Origin: Streptomyces sp. FIT100
Lineage (GTDB): Bacteria; Actinomycetota; Actinomycetes; Streptomycetales; Streptomycetaceae
Direction: 5' to 3'
Assembly: GCF_024584805.1 (NCBI RefSeq)
Contig: NZ_CP075715.1
Coordinates: 7,411,526-7,475,525, forward strand
Length of the DNA: 64,000 nucleotides
In this document: piece by piece, positions 52,805 through 60,841 of the stretch
Position numbering within the stretch: the first letter of the stretch is position 1
Layout of the letters: each line of letters begins with the position of its first letter
Translations under genes and position numbers: made by a program
The notes under the pieces: model-generated
What the model saw: only the letters and a program-made list of their open reading frames with translations
Database searches by the model: none
What the model was told of the DNA's origin: nothing

Positions 52805-53806
52805 TTATGAGACCCGGCTGTCGCCGGCCTCCGCCACCGCCGCCACCGCCGCGCGGGCCGCCGACTCCACCGTCGTGATGCCGCCCTCCTTCGTCCTGTT
52901 GCCGTCGGAGAGGACGGCGACGAGGCAGGTGCGGCCGTCGGCGTCGACGCGGCCGATGCTGTTGATCACCCACAGGCCCGTCGCCGTCCGCGGCAGCCAG
53001 CCGTTCTTGAGGGCCGTCTCCCCACCCCCGGAGGGAGCGTCGTCCGCCGCCGCCGAGACGCCCCAGTCCTGGCCCGCGGCTATGTGCTCCATGAGGTCCG
53101 CCACATACGCCCGCGAGGTGGCCGTCAGCGCGGAGTCGTCGCTGAACACCGCGTCCAGCAGGGCAAGTTGGTCGGCGGCCGTGGTCCGGGTCAGGCCCCA
53201 GTAGTCGTCGTGGCCGCCCTGCGTGCCGGTCAGGCCGAGGCGTTCGTTGGCCGCCTCAAGGCCGGGGGCGCGGCCGATGGACTGCCAGAGGGCCAGTGCG
53301 GCGGCGTTGTCGCTGTTCTTGATCATCGTTGCCGCGCGGGACTTCTCAAGGGCGGTGAGCGCCCGGTCCGCGTCCTGGGCCCGGAGCAGCAGCGCGGCGA
53401 GGATGTCGACCTTGACGATGCTGGCCGTGTCGAACAGGTCCTCGCCGTACACGGCGCTCGCGCCGGACCCGGCGTCCCGGACGGCGACCGACAGACCGCC
53501 GTCCGCACCGGCGGCGACGGAGGCGAGTGCCGCGGCCAGGTCCACGGTCGTGGGCAGGGCTTCGGGCGTCGGGGACGCGGGCGCGGGCTCGGCCATGACT
53601 TCCTCCAGGGGCGGGGACGGCGGCAGGGACGGCGCCGGCGTGGTCACGGAGGCGGCGGGTCCGGCCTTGCCGCCTTCCCCGTCCCCGCCGTGCGCCGCGC
53701 CGTACGCCGTCGCCATCACCGCGCCGCCCATCAGTACGGCGGTGCCCGTCACGGCCCACAACAACCGGTGCGCGGCCCCGCCGCTCTCAGGTCTGCCCAT
53801 GCCCAT
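52805..53806 (-). CDS. Class A beta-lactamase-like serine hydrolase, membrane-anchored or exported
   Basis: A 333-residue protein with an N-terminal hydrophobic segment (LLWAVTGTAVLMGGAVMATA), then a Pro/Ala/Glu linker, then a penicillin-binding-fold domain. Active-site motifs are visible: Ser129-x-x-Lys132 in TASIVKVDIL, Ser165-Asp-Asn167 in KNSDNAAA, and Lys267-Asn-Gly269 in LKNGWLP. The last replaces the usual KTG. The omega-loop Glu of true beta-lactamases is not evident, so it may be a D,D-peptidase-like or other serine hydrolase. Starts at 53806 and 53800 (MGMG) are equally possible; no clear ribosome site helps. Confidence 0.8.
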   Translation of the reverse strand: MGMGRPESGGAAHRLLWAVTGTAVLMGGAVMATAYGAAHGGDGEGGKAGPAASVTTPAPSLPPSPPLEEVMAEPAPASPTPEALPTTVDLAAALASVAAGADGGLSVAVRDAGSGASAVYGEDLFDTASIVKVDILAALLLRAQDADRALTALEKSRAATMIKNSDNAAALALWQSIGRAPGLEAANERLGLTGTQGGHDDYWGLTRTTAADQLALLDAVFSDDSALTATSRAYVADLMEHIAAGQDWGVSAAADDAPSGGGETALKNGWLPRTATGLWVINSIGRVDADGRTCLVAVLSDGNRTKEGGITTVESAARAAVAAVAEAGDSRVS

Positions 53807-53853
53807 GCCCAGCGACGCTAGGCACGCCGGCTGCGCGGCCTGTGAGAGGCGTA

Positions 53854-56190
53854 TTAACTCCCGGTGAGAAGTGCCGAGACACGGTCCGCGCCTGCCGGGA
53901 CGGTGAGGAGCGTACCCAGCTCCGTCCGCTCCGAGACCGCCGACGACCCGGCGGCCGGCTCCGCGTCCGCGCCGGCCAGCAGCACCCGCCACGGGCCCGG
54001 CGCCCCCTCCGCCTCGACGGTGACGGTGCCGCCGTCCCGGCGGGTACGGAACACCGCGCCCCGCGACCCGTCCGCGGCCGGGATCCGCGTCTGCGTCGTC
54101 GCGCCGTCGGCCGGCGCGTGGACCCGCAGCGTCACCCCGTGCGCCCAGTCGTATACCGCGTCGTCGTCGCTCTCGCCGAAGGGGATCACCGAGCCGGGGC
54201 GGGCGAGCAGCGGCAGGCTGTCGAAGCCGTACGTCTCGCGCCGCCAGCCCGGGCCCTGGATCCTCGTCCCCGACAGCAGGTGGGTCCAGGTGCCCTCCGG
54301 TACGTAGTACTCGACCTCGCCGTCCGCCGAGAAGACGGGCGCGACGAGGAGGTCGTCGCCGAGCATGTACTGCCGGTCGAGCGTGTGGCAGGCCGGGTCC
54401 TCGGGGAACTCCAGGACCATCGCGCGCATCACCGGCGTGCCGCGCTCGGCCGCCTGCCGGGCCGCCCGGAACAGGTACGGCATCAGCCGGTGCTTGAGGC
54501 GGGTGAAGTCGCGGGTGACCGCCACCGCCTCCTCGTCGTAGTCCCACGGCACCCGGTACGACTTGCTGCCGTGCAGCCGGCTGTGCGACGACAGCAGGCC
54601 GAACTGCACCCAGCGCTTGAACACCTCGGGCGTCGGTGTCCCCTCGAAGCCGCCGATGTCGTGGCTCCAGAAGCCGAAGCCGGACAGACCGAGCGAGAGA
54701 CCGCCGCGCAGCGACTCGGCCATCGCTCTGAAGTGGGACTCGCAGTCGCCGCCCCAGTGCACCGGGAACTGCTGCCCGCCGGCCGTCGCGGAGCGGGCGA
54801 AGAGCACCGCCTCGCCCGCGCCCCGGGCCTCGCGCAGCACCTCGAAGACGGTCTCGTTGTAGAGCTGCGTGTAGTAGTTGTGCATCCGCTCCGGGTCGGA
54901 TCCGTCGTGCCAGACGACGTCGGTCGGGATGCGCTCGCCGAAGTCGGTCTTGAAGCAGTCCACGCCCTGCGCGGCGAGCGTCCGCAACTTGGCCGCGTAC
55001 CACTCCCGCGCGTCCGGGTTCGTGAAGTCGACCAGGGCCATGCCCGCCTGCCACAGGTCCCACTGCCAGACGTCGCCGTTCGGCCTGCGCACCAGGTAGC
55101 CGTGGCGTTTGGCCTCCGCGAACAGCGCGGACTTCTGCGCGATGTACGGGTTGATCCACACCGACACGCGCAGCCCGTGCTCGTCCTTGAGGCGCCGCAG
55201 CATGCCCTCCGGGTCCGGGAAGACCTCCGGGTCCCAGGTGAAGTCGCACCACTGGTACTCGCGCATCCAGAAGCAGTCGAAGTGGAAGACGCCCAGCGGG
55301 ATGTCGCGCTCGGCCATGCCGCGCACGAAGCGGTTCACCGTCTCCTCGTCGTAGGAGGTGGTGAAGGAGGTCGACAGCCACAGGCCGAAGGACCAGGCGG
55401 GCGGCACCGCCGGGCGGCCGGTCAGGGCCGTGTAGCGGTCCAGGACGTCCTTCGGCGTCGGGCCGTGGACGACGAAGTACTCCAGCGACTGGTCCTCGAC
55501 GCTGAACTGCACCTTGCCGACGGCCTCGGAGCCGATCTCGTAGCCGACCTTGCCCGGGTGGTTGACGAAGACGCCGTAGCCCCGGTTGGTGAGGTGGAAG
55601 GGGACGTTCTTGTACGCCTGCTCGCTGGCGGTGCCGCCGTCCGCCTGCCAGACGTCCACGGTCTGGCCGTTCTTGGTGAACGGGGTGAAGCGCTCGCCCA
55701 GCCCGTACACCAGCTCGCCGACGCCGAGCGAGAGCTGGGCCAGCGAGTGGTGGGCGCCGTCACCGGTGACCGCGAAGCCGGTGCCACGCGCCTCCGCTGA
55801 GGTGAGGACCCGTCCGCCCGCGGTGAAGTCAAGCCGCCAGGGCGCCGCGGTGTCCACGCGCAGGGACAGCTCCCCGGCCGCGAGCTCCAGCAGCGAACCG
55901 TCCCGGGTGACCTTCGCCGAGTGGCCGGGATCGGCGCGCAGCGCGAAGTCCGGACCGCGCTCCGCGGCGCCCGCGTGATGGGTCGAGCGGATGCCGATCA
56001 CCCCCTCGGCGGGGGACCAGCACTCCACGGTCAGCAGCGGGCTGTTGAGGGTGTGGCCGCGGTCGGTCACACGGCGCACGGGGGCGTGGAGCGTGAACCG
56101 GTCGTCGGAGACGTGGACGTCGGCGACCTCCGCCGCGTACGACGCCTGGACGCCGTCACGCATGAGCCAGTAGCCGTCGGTGAACTTCAT
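53854..56190 (-). CDS. Alpha-xylosidase/alpha-glucosidase, GH31 (YicI-type)
   Basis: A 778-residue cytoplasmic retaining alpha-glycosidase. The N-terminal beta-sandwich ends with GLGERFTPFTKNGQ. The barrel contains SFGLWLSTSFTTSYDEETVN, VFHFDCFWMREYQWCDFTWD, the nucleophile Asp in VDCFKTDFGERIPTDV (about 421), and the acid/base region HWGGDCESHFRAM, typical of YicI-type alpha-xylosidases. C-terminal beta domains follow. ATG 56190 overlaps the TGA of a GH1 remnant (ATGA), showing that the two were once coupled. It is the last gene of the SBP-permease-permease operon and would process the imported oligosaccharide, plausibly xylose-containing. Confidence 0.92.
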   Translation of the reverse strand: MKFTDGYWLMRDGVQASYAAEVADVHVSDDRFTLHAPVRRVTDRGHTLNSPLLTVECWSPAEGVIGIRSTHHAGAAERGPDFALRADPGHSAKVTRDGSLLELAAGELSLRVDTAAPWRLDFTAGGRVLTSAEARGTGFAVTGDGAHHSLAQLSLGVGELVYGLGERFTPFTKNGQTVDVWQADGGTASEQAYKNVPFHLTNRGYGVFVNHPGKVGYEIGSEAVGKVQFSVEDQSLEYFVVHGPTPKDVLDRYTALTGRPAVPPAWSFGLWLSTSFTTSYDEETVNRFVRGMAERDIPLGVFHFDCFWMREYQWCDFTWDPEVFPDPEGMLRRLKDEHGLRVSVWINPYIAQKSALFAEAKRHGYLVRRPNGDVWQWDLWQAGMALVDFTNPDAREWYAAKLRTLAAQGVDCFKTDFGERIPTDVVWHDGSDPERMHNYYTQLYNETVFEVLREARGAGEAVLFARSATAGGQQFPVHWGGDCESHFRAMAESLRGGLSLGLSGFGFWSHDIGGFEGTPTPEVFKRWVQFGLLSSHSRLHGSKSYRVPWDYDEEAVAVTRDFTRLKHRLMPYLFRAARQAAERGTPVMRAMVLEFPEDPACHTLDRQYMLGDDLLVAPVFSADGEVEYYVPEGTWTHLLSGTRIQGPGWRRETYGFDSLPLLARPGSVIPFGESDDDAVYDWAHGVTLRVHAPADGATTQTRIPAADGSRGAVFRTRRDGGTVTVEAEGAPGPWRVLLAGADAEPAAGSSAVSERTELGTLLTVPAGADRVSALLTGS

Positions 56191-56330
56191 CGGGGGTCCT
56201 TTTCCGGGGTGGTGCGGGCGCGGTGGGCGGCGATCAGCTCGCGGTACCAGTGGTAGCTGTCCTTGGGGGTGCGCTCCTGTGTGGCGTAGTCGACCCGGAC
56301 GATGCCGAAGCGCTGGCCGTAGCCGCGGGC
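56187..56330 (-). pseudogene. C-terminal stump of a GH1 beta-glucosidase
   Basis: The frame reads GYGQRFGIVRVDYATQERTP, then KDSYHWYRELIAAHR, which is the conserved C-terminus of GH1 beta-glucosidases. It ends in TGA overlapping the GH31 start. The first 430 or so residues of the family are absent. The sequence just upstream is a short CTCCCCGAG repeat (about 56333-56375), a plausible deletion junction, and then the permease stop at 56405. The operon therefore once encoded both a beta- and an alpha-glycosidase. Confidence 0.8.
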
Positions 56331-56404
56331 CGCTCGGGGAGCGCGGGAAGCTCGGGGAGCTCGGGGAGCCCGGAGGACTCGGGAGAACTCACAGGGGAAC
56401 CGCC

Positions 56405-57220
56405 CTACTTGACCGATCCGCCGGTGATCCCGGCGGCGATGTACTTCTGGGCGACGACGAGCAGGATCGCGGCCGGCACGGCGGAGAGCACGGCGGTCGC
56501 CATCACCGCGCCCCAGTCACTGACGTGCGCGCCCACGAACTGGTAGATGCCGAGCGTGATCGGCTTGACGTCGTCCGTGGTGTTCAGGGTCAGCGCGAAC
56601 ATGAAGTCCGACCAGGCGAAGAGGAAGGTGAACAGCCCGGCCGTGATCAGGGCGTTGCGGCTCATCGGCAGCACGATCCGGACGAACGCGGTGAAGCGGT
56701 TCGCCCCGTCCACCATCGCGGCCTCCACGACCTCGGCCGGGATCGAGACCATGAACGCCCGCAGCAGCACGATCGCGAACGGCAGTCCGAGCGAGGCGTC
56801 CGCGAGGACGAGCCCCAGATAGGAGTTGACCAGACCGAGCTCGGCGTAGGCGCTGTAGAGGGCGTTGGCGATGACGATGCCCGGCACCATCTGCGTGATG
56901 AGCGTGCCGAAGACGATGCCCTGGCCGCCGCGCAGCCCGAACTGGGCGAGGCCGTAGGCGGCGGGCGCGGCCAGCGCGAGGCAGACGACGACGGCGCCGA
57001 GCGCGACGGCGAAGCTGGTGAGCAGCGAGCCGCCCTGGCTGCTGATCGCCGTGTCGAAGTTCCTCAGGCTCGGCGCGGTGGGGAACCACTGGGTGGCGGC
57101 GATGCTCGCCTCGGGCTGGAGCGCGGTGTTGAGCATCCAGTACACCGGGAAGAGCAGCACGGCGAGGATCAGCAGCGCGGCGGTGGTGTTCCAGGCGGAG
57201 CGGAAACGGAGACGGTTCAT
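56405..57220 (-). CDS. ABC sugar permease, MalG-type
   Basis: A 271-residue CUT1 permease with six hydrophobic segments (TTAALLILAVLLFPVYWML to AVLSAVPAAILLVVAQKYI). The EAA loop reads EAAMVDGANRFTAFVRIVLP. It starts 6 bp after the partner permease stop. No ATPase is encoded here. It is the second membrane subunit of the importer in the GH31 operon. Confidence 0.92.
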   Translation of the reverse strand: MNRLRFRSAWNTTAALLILAVLLFPVYWMLNTALQPEASIAATQWFPTAPSLRNFDTAISSQGGSLLTSFAVALGAVVVCLALAAPAAYGLAQFGLRGGQGIVFGTLITQMVPGIVIANALYSAYAELGLVNSYLGLVLADASLGLPFAIVLLRAFMVSIPAEVVEAAMVDGANRFTAFVRIVLPMSRNALITAGLFTFLFAWSDFMFALTLNTTDDVKPITLGIYQFVGAHVSDWGAVMATAVLSAVPAAILLVVAQKYIAAGITGGSVK

Positions 57221-57226
57221 CGTCGG

Positions 57227-58186
57227 TCACTTCCCCTTGCCGAAGTCGGCGCGGTTGGCCCGCAGGTACAGCACGGCGAAGACCGCGCTGATGAGGATCA
57301 GGACGTTGCCCACGACGGCGCCCTGGCCGAAGTCGAGCTGGAGGAAGGACAGCTGGTACGTGACCGTGCCCAGCGTCTGGGTGGAGTCGGCCGGACCTCC
57401 CGAGGTCAGCGCCAGGATCAGGTCGAGGATCTTCACCGTCGACATGAAGCCCAGGACCAGCACGACGGTGATCACCGGGCGCAGCATCGGCAGCGTGATG
57501 CTGCGGAACGTCCGCCAGGCGCCGGAGCCGTCCAGCGCCGCGGCCTCGTACAGATCGCGGGGGATCTCCTGGAGGCCGCCGTAGAGGATGACCATGTTGA
57601 ACGGGATGCCGATCCAGATGTTGACCAGGATCGCCGAGAACAGCGCCACGCCGGGGCTGCTCAGCCACGGGACCCCGTCGGCGGGGACCAGGCCCACCGC
57701 GTGCAGCGCGGTGTTGAGCATGCCGTGCTCCTGGTCGAGGATGCGCCGCCAGACGACGGCGGACACCACCATCGGCACCAGCCAGGGCAGCAGCAGTACG
57801 GCGCGGATGACACCGGACAGCCGGAAGCGGCGGGAGAAGAAGACGGCCAGGGCCAGACCGATGGTGAACTGGCCGAGCAGCGAGCCGACCGTGAAGAGGG
57901 CCGTGTGCCAGAGGGCGTCGGTGAACAGCTCGTTGGCGAAGACGGCCCGCCAGTTGTCCAGGCCGTTGAACGGGGCCTCGCCGGTGAAGTACGTCTTCGG
58001 CGTGTAGTGCTGGAAGCTCATCACGATGTTGCGGACGAGCGGATAGCCGAAGAACAGCGCCATGTAGGCGAGCGCGGGGACGACGAAGAGCCAGCGCAGC
58101 AGCCCGCGGTGGCGGGACGTGCGGACGGACGTGGAGCCGGCTCCGGCGGTGCCCTCGGCGGGCGCGATCGAGGTGATGGTGGTCAT
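57227..58186 (-). CDS. ABC sugar permease, MalF-type
   Basis: A 319-residue CUT1 permease. After a soluble N-terminal tail of about 30 residues comes LLRWLFVVPALAYMALFFGY, a periplasmic loop (FTGEAPFNGLDNWRAVF), and further helices. The EAA loop is EAAALDGSGAWRTFRSITLP. It lies 10 bp downstream of the binding-protein stop, in the order usual for CUT1 operons. Confidence 0.92.
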   Translation of the reverse strand: MTTITSIAPAEGTAGAGSTSVRTSRHRGLLRWLFVVPALAYMALFFGYPLVRNIVMSFQHYTPKTYFTGEAPFNGLDNWRAVFANELFTDALWHTALFTVGSLLGQFTIGLALAVFFSRRFRLSGVIRAVLLLPWLVPMVVSAVVWRRILDQEHGMLNTALHAVGLVPADGVPWLSSPGVALFSAILVNIWIGIPFNMVILYGGLQEIPRDLYEAAALDGSGAWRTFRSITLPMLRPVITVVLVLGFMSTVKILDLILALTSGGPADSTQTLGTVTYQLSFLQLDFGQGAVVGNVLILISAVFAVLYLRANRADFGKGK

Positions 58187-58196
58187 GGCCGGTTCC

Positions 58197-59435
58197 TCAC
58201 TTCCCCGCCGCGGCCTGCTGCTGCGCCCGGTGCAGGGCCTGTTCGGGACTGGTCCGTCCGGTCAGTACGGACTGGAACGCGCCCGCGAGCGCGTCACCGA
58301 CGACCGGCCAGCCGGTGCCCACCTTCGCGGTGCGCGAGCGGGCCGTGGTGACCAGCTCGGCGAAGGCGGCGAGCTTGGGGTTCTGCTGCGCGTACGCCTG
58401 GGCCGCGGCGGCGCGGGTCGGCACGTTGTTGACCGACTCGCCCCACTGGAGCTGGTTCTTCTCGGTGTTGAGGCAGTTGAGGAGCTTGCCGGCGTTCTTC
58501 TCGCGCGCCGGGTCGTCGTCGTTCCTCGGCACGGCCATGACGGTGCCGCCGATGGGCGGCACCGCTGCCTTGCCGGCCACGGGCACCGGGATGCTCGCGA
58601 CCGCCCAGTCCACGTTCTTCTGGGCGCTGAGGACCGGCACCTGCCACGGTCCGTTGATCATCATCGCGGCGCGGCCGGCGACGAACTGGTCGTTGACGTC
58701 CTGCTGGTTCCAGTTGACGACGGACTTCGAGGCGGAGCCGTCCGCCACGAGGTCCTTCCACAGCTGGAGCGCGGCCTCGCCCTTGCCGTTGTCGATGCGC
58801 GCCTCGTCACCGCCCGCGGACCAGAAGAACGGAAGGAACTGGTACACGCCGTCCGCGTTGGGGCTCGCGCTGAACGCCATCCCGTACGTGTCCCCGGCCG
58901 TCAGCTCCTTCGCGGCGGCCCGCAGCTCCTCCCAGGTGGTGGGCGGTGCGATGCCCGCGTCCTTGAGGAGCTCGGTGTTGTAGATCAGGGCGAGGGAGTT
59001 GACCGAGCGGGCGATGCCGTACTGGGTCCCGTCGTACGAGCCGAGCGACGTGGCGCTCGCGGAGAAGCCGGTGGTGTCGACACCGGCCTCCGCCAGCGGG
59101 CGCAGGCCCTCGGTCTGCGCGAACTGCGGCAGCTCCGAGCCGTCGAGCTCCAGGATGTCGGTGAGCGAGTCGGACGACGCCATGCGCAGCGCCTTGGAGG
59201 CGACCTGGTCGGCGGGCACGCTGATCTGCTCGACCTCAAGGCCCAGCGGTTTGCCGCAGCGGTCGAAGAACCGCTGGTTGGCCGTGTGCTCGGCGGTGTC
59301 GGTCGCCGAGTTGAGCACCGTGACGGTGCCGGGGTCGGGCTCGGCGGCGCAGCCCGTCAGCCCCAGCGAGAGGGTGCTCACGGCGAGCGTCGCGGCGACG
59401 AGGGGGACGGGTATGCGCCCTGCTCTGGACGGCAT
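58197..59435 (-). CDS. Sugar ABC transporter substrate-binding lipoprotein (GH31 operon)
   Basis: A 412-residue binding lipoprotein. ATG 59435 (MPSRAGRIPV) is chosen because GGAG stands 6 bases upstream; earlier in-frame ATGs lack this. The lipobox LGLTGC places the lipid Cys near residue 29. The SBP fold is indicated by YGIARSVNSLALIYNTELL, PPTTWEELRAAAKEL, DQFVAGRAAMMINGPWQVP and IGGTVMAVPRN. The ligand is probably an oligosaccharide cut by GH31 (and formerly GH1). It is first of the operon and downstream of its LacI regulator. Confidence 0.91.
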   Translation of the reverse strand: MPSRAGRIPVPLVAATLAVSTLSLGLTGCAAEPDPGTVTVLNSATDTAEHTANQRFFDRCGKPLGLEVEQISVPADQVASKALRMASSDSLTDILELDGSELPQFAQTEGLRPLAEAGVDTTGFSASATSLGSYDGTQYGIARSVNSLALIYNTELLKDAGIAPPTTWEELRAAAKELTAGDTYGMAFSASPNADGVYQFLPFFWSAGGDEARIDNGKGEAALQLWKDLVADGSASKSVVNWNQQDVNDQFVAGRAAMMINGPWQVPVLSAQKNVDWAVASIPVPVAGKAAVPPIGGTVMAVPRNDDDPAREKNAGKLLNCLNTEKNQLQWGESVNNVPTRAAAAQAYAQQNPKLAAFAELVTTARSRTAKVGTGWPVVGDALAGAFQSVLTGRTSPEQALHRAQQQAAAGK

Positions 59436-59504
59436 GCGGATCTCCATGACATGTGCGGCTCTGGACATGCGGTGGTCTGGCGGTGCTGCGGGCGGTGCCG
59501 GGTC

Positions 59505-59573
59505 GGGCCGTACGGCGGTTCGTCCCAGGGCCGTACGAGGGTGCGTCCCAGGGCCGTACGGCGGTTCGTTCTA
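59505..59573. repeat. Three 23-bp tandem repeats between LacI gene and binding-protein gene
   Basis: Units at 59505-59527, 59528-59550 and 59551-59573, each GGGCCGTACGGCGGTTCGT-like with few changes. The last unit contains the LacI stop codon (TAG, minus strand, at 59571). The array lies 70 bp upstream of the operon start, where promoter or operator elements are expected. Confidence 0.85.
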
Positions 59574-60611
59574 GGGCGGCGGGGCGATGCCGGGTCCTGC
59601 GGCCATCCGGGGCCGGATCAGGTGGTGCGGCGCGGCGGACGGTGCGGACGGCGCCTGCGAGGCGGGCTCCCGGCCGTCGCAGCCGGCGGCGATCGCCTCG
59701 ACCGCCAGCCGGGCCACGGCCGTCGACATCTCCGCGACGGGGAGGTCGATCCGCGGCAGATGCCGGATGCCCAGCTCGTCCGGGAGGCTGCCGACGAGGA
59801 CGACGGCCAGGTCGTCGGGGACCGACAGCCCGGCCGCGGCCACCGCGTCCAGCAGGTGCGGAAGCAGGATCAGATGCTGGACCACCAGCGCGGTCGGGGC
59901 GGGGCGCGCGGTCAGCGCCTCGTGCAGCCGCCGCCCGAGGGCCTCCGGGTCGCGGTGGGACGGGAGCACGCGCACCTCGGCGCCGGTCTCCGCGGTGGCC
60001 CGCCGCGCACCGTCGAGGCCGCGCAGCGCGTAGCCGCGGCGGGCGGCGATCTCGTGCTCGGCCGATGACAGGAAGAGAATCCGCCGGTGGCCGGCGGCGG
60101 CGGTCTCGCGCACGGCGAGGGCGACGGCGGCCTCCCAGTCCAGGTCCGTCCAGGGCAGCGCCGCATGGTCGTCGTGGCCGAGCAGCGCCGCGGGGAAGCC
60201 CAGCTCGTGCAGGACCCCGATACGGGGGTCGCGCTCCTCGACCGCCATCAGCACGGCCGCGTCCGCGAGCCCGCTGCGGGCCACCCGGCGCAGCCCGCCG
60301 ACACCGTCGCCGTCGGTCATGAGCAGGACGTCGTAGCCGTGGCCGCGGGCGGCGTCGGTGACGTCGATGGCGAACCGGCCGTCGATCGCCCGGTACTCGC
60401 CGGGCGTGCGCGGCACGGCCAGGGCGAGCACCCGGGTGCGGGCGCTGCGCAGCGTCCGGGCGCTGGCGCGGGGGTGGTAGCCGAGCGCGTCGATCGCCTC
60501 CCGCACCGCGCGCCGGGTGTCCTCGGAGATCTTGCGCGACCCGCTCAGGACGTACGAGACGGTGCTGGGCGCCACGCCTGCCCGCTCGGCGACGTCCTTG
60601 ATCGTGGCCAT
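59571..60611 (-). CDS. LacI-family transcriptional regulator
   Basis: A 346-residue repressor. The helix-turn-helix is at the N-terminus (MATIKDVAERAGVAPSTVSY, then VLSGSRKISEDTRRAV) with the hinge-helix LGYHPRASARTLRS. The periplasmic-binding-like effector domain follows (VLALAVPRTPGEYRAIDGRF to RHLPRIDLPVAEM). GGAGGCGGGC precedes ATG 60611, so the longer upstream frame is rejected. A perfect palindrome lies 35 bp upstream, suggesting autoregulation, and the GH31 sugar operon follows on the same strand. Confidence 0.93.
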   Translation of the reverse strand: MATIKDVAERAGVAPSTVSYVLSGSRKISEDTRRAVREAIDALGYHPRASARTLRSARTRVLALAVPRTPGEYRAIDGRFAIDVTDAARGHGYDVLLMTDGDGVGGLRRVARSGLADAAVLMAVEERDPRIGVLHELGFPAALLGHDDHAALPWTDLDWEAAVALAVRETAAAGHRRILFLSSAEHEIAARRGYALRGLDGARRATAETGAEVRVLPSHRDPEALGRRLHEALTARPAPTALVVQHLILLPHLLDAVAAAGLSVPDDLAVVLVGSLPDELGIRHLPRIDLPVAEMSTAVARLAVEAIAAGCDGREPASQAPSAPSAAPHHLIRPRMAAGPGIAPPP

Positions 60612-60645
60612 GCCCGCCTCCGTCCGCCCGTGTCCGGCCGTCGAA

Positions 60646-60667
60646 TTCATCGAATCGATTCGATGAA
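60646..60667. promoter_or_regulatory. Perfect 22-bp palindrome, LacI-family operator
   Basis: The arms TTCATCGAATC and GATTCGATGAA meet without a spacer around a central CG-type dyad (ATCGAT). It is 35 bp upstream of the LacI-family start. A perfect palindrome of this length is typical for LacI-type repressors and implies autoregulation. No second copy was found before the binding-protein gene. Confidence 0.75.
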
Positions 60668-60769
60668 CGGCGTGACTGTAGGCAGGGGCGGGCCGCCGAG
60701 GCAATACCCTGGGCGATAAGTCCCTTTTGTTATAGGGGTGGCGGTGGCATGGTGCTCCTGGACGGGGGG

Positions 60770-60818
60770 CACCCCGGTGCGGCCCGTGTGCCACGGGGGA
60801 GGACTTCGCACCGGGGTG
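60770..60818 (-). terminator. Hairpin downstream of the GH6 cellulase gene
   Basis: Perfect 12-bp arms CACCCCGGTGCG and CGCACCGGGGTG flank a 25-base loop, 23 bp past the GH6 stop (60842, minus strand). Confidence 0.6.
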
Positions 60819-60841
60819 GGCAGGGCGGCCGGGCGGCGGGA

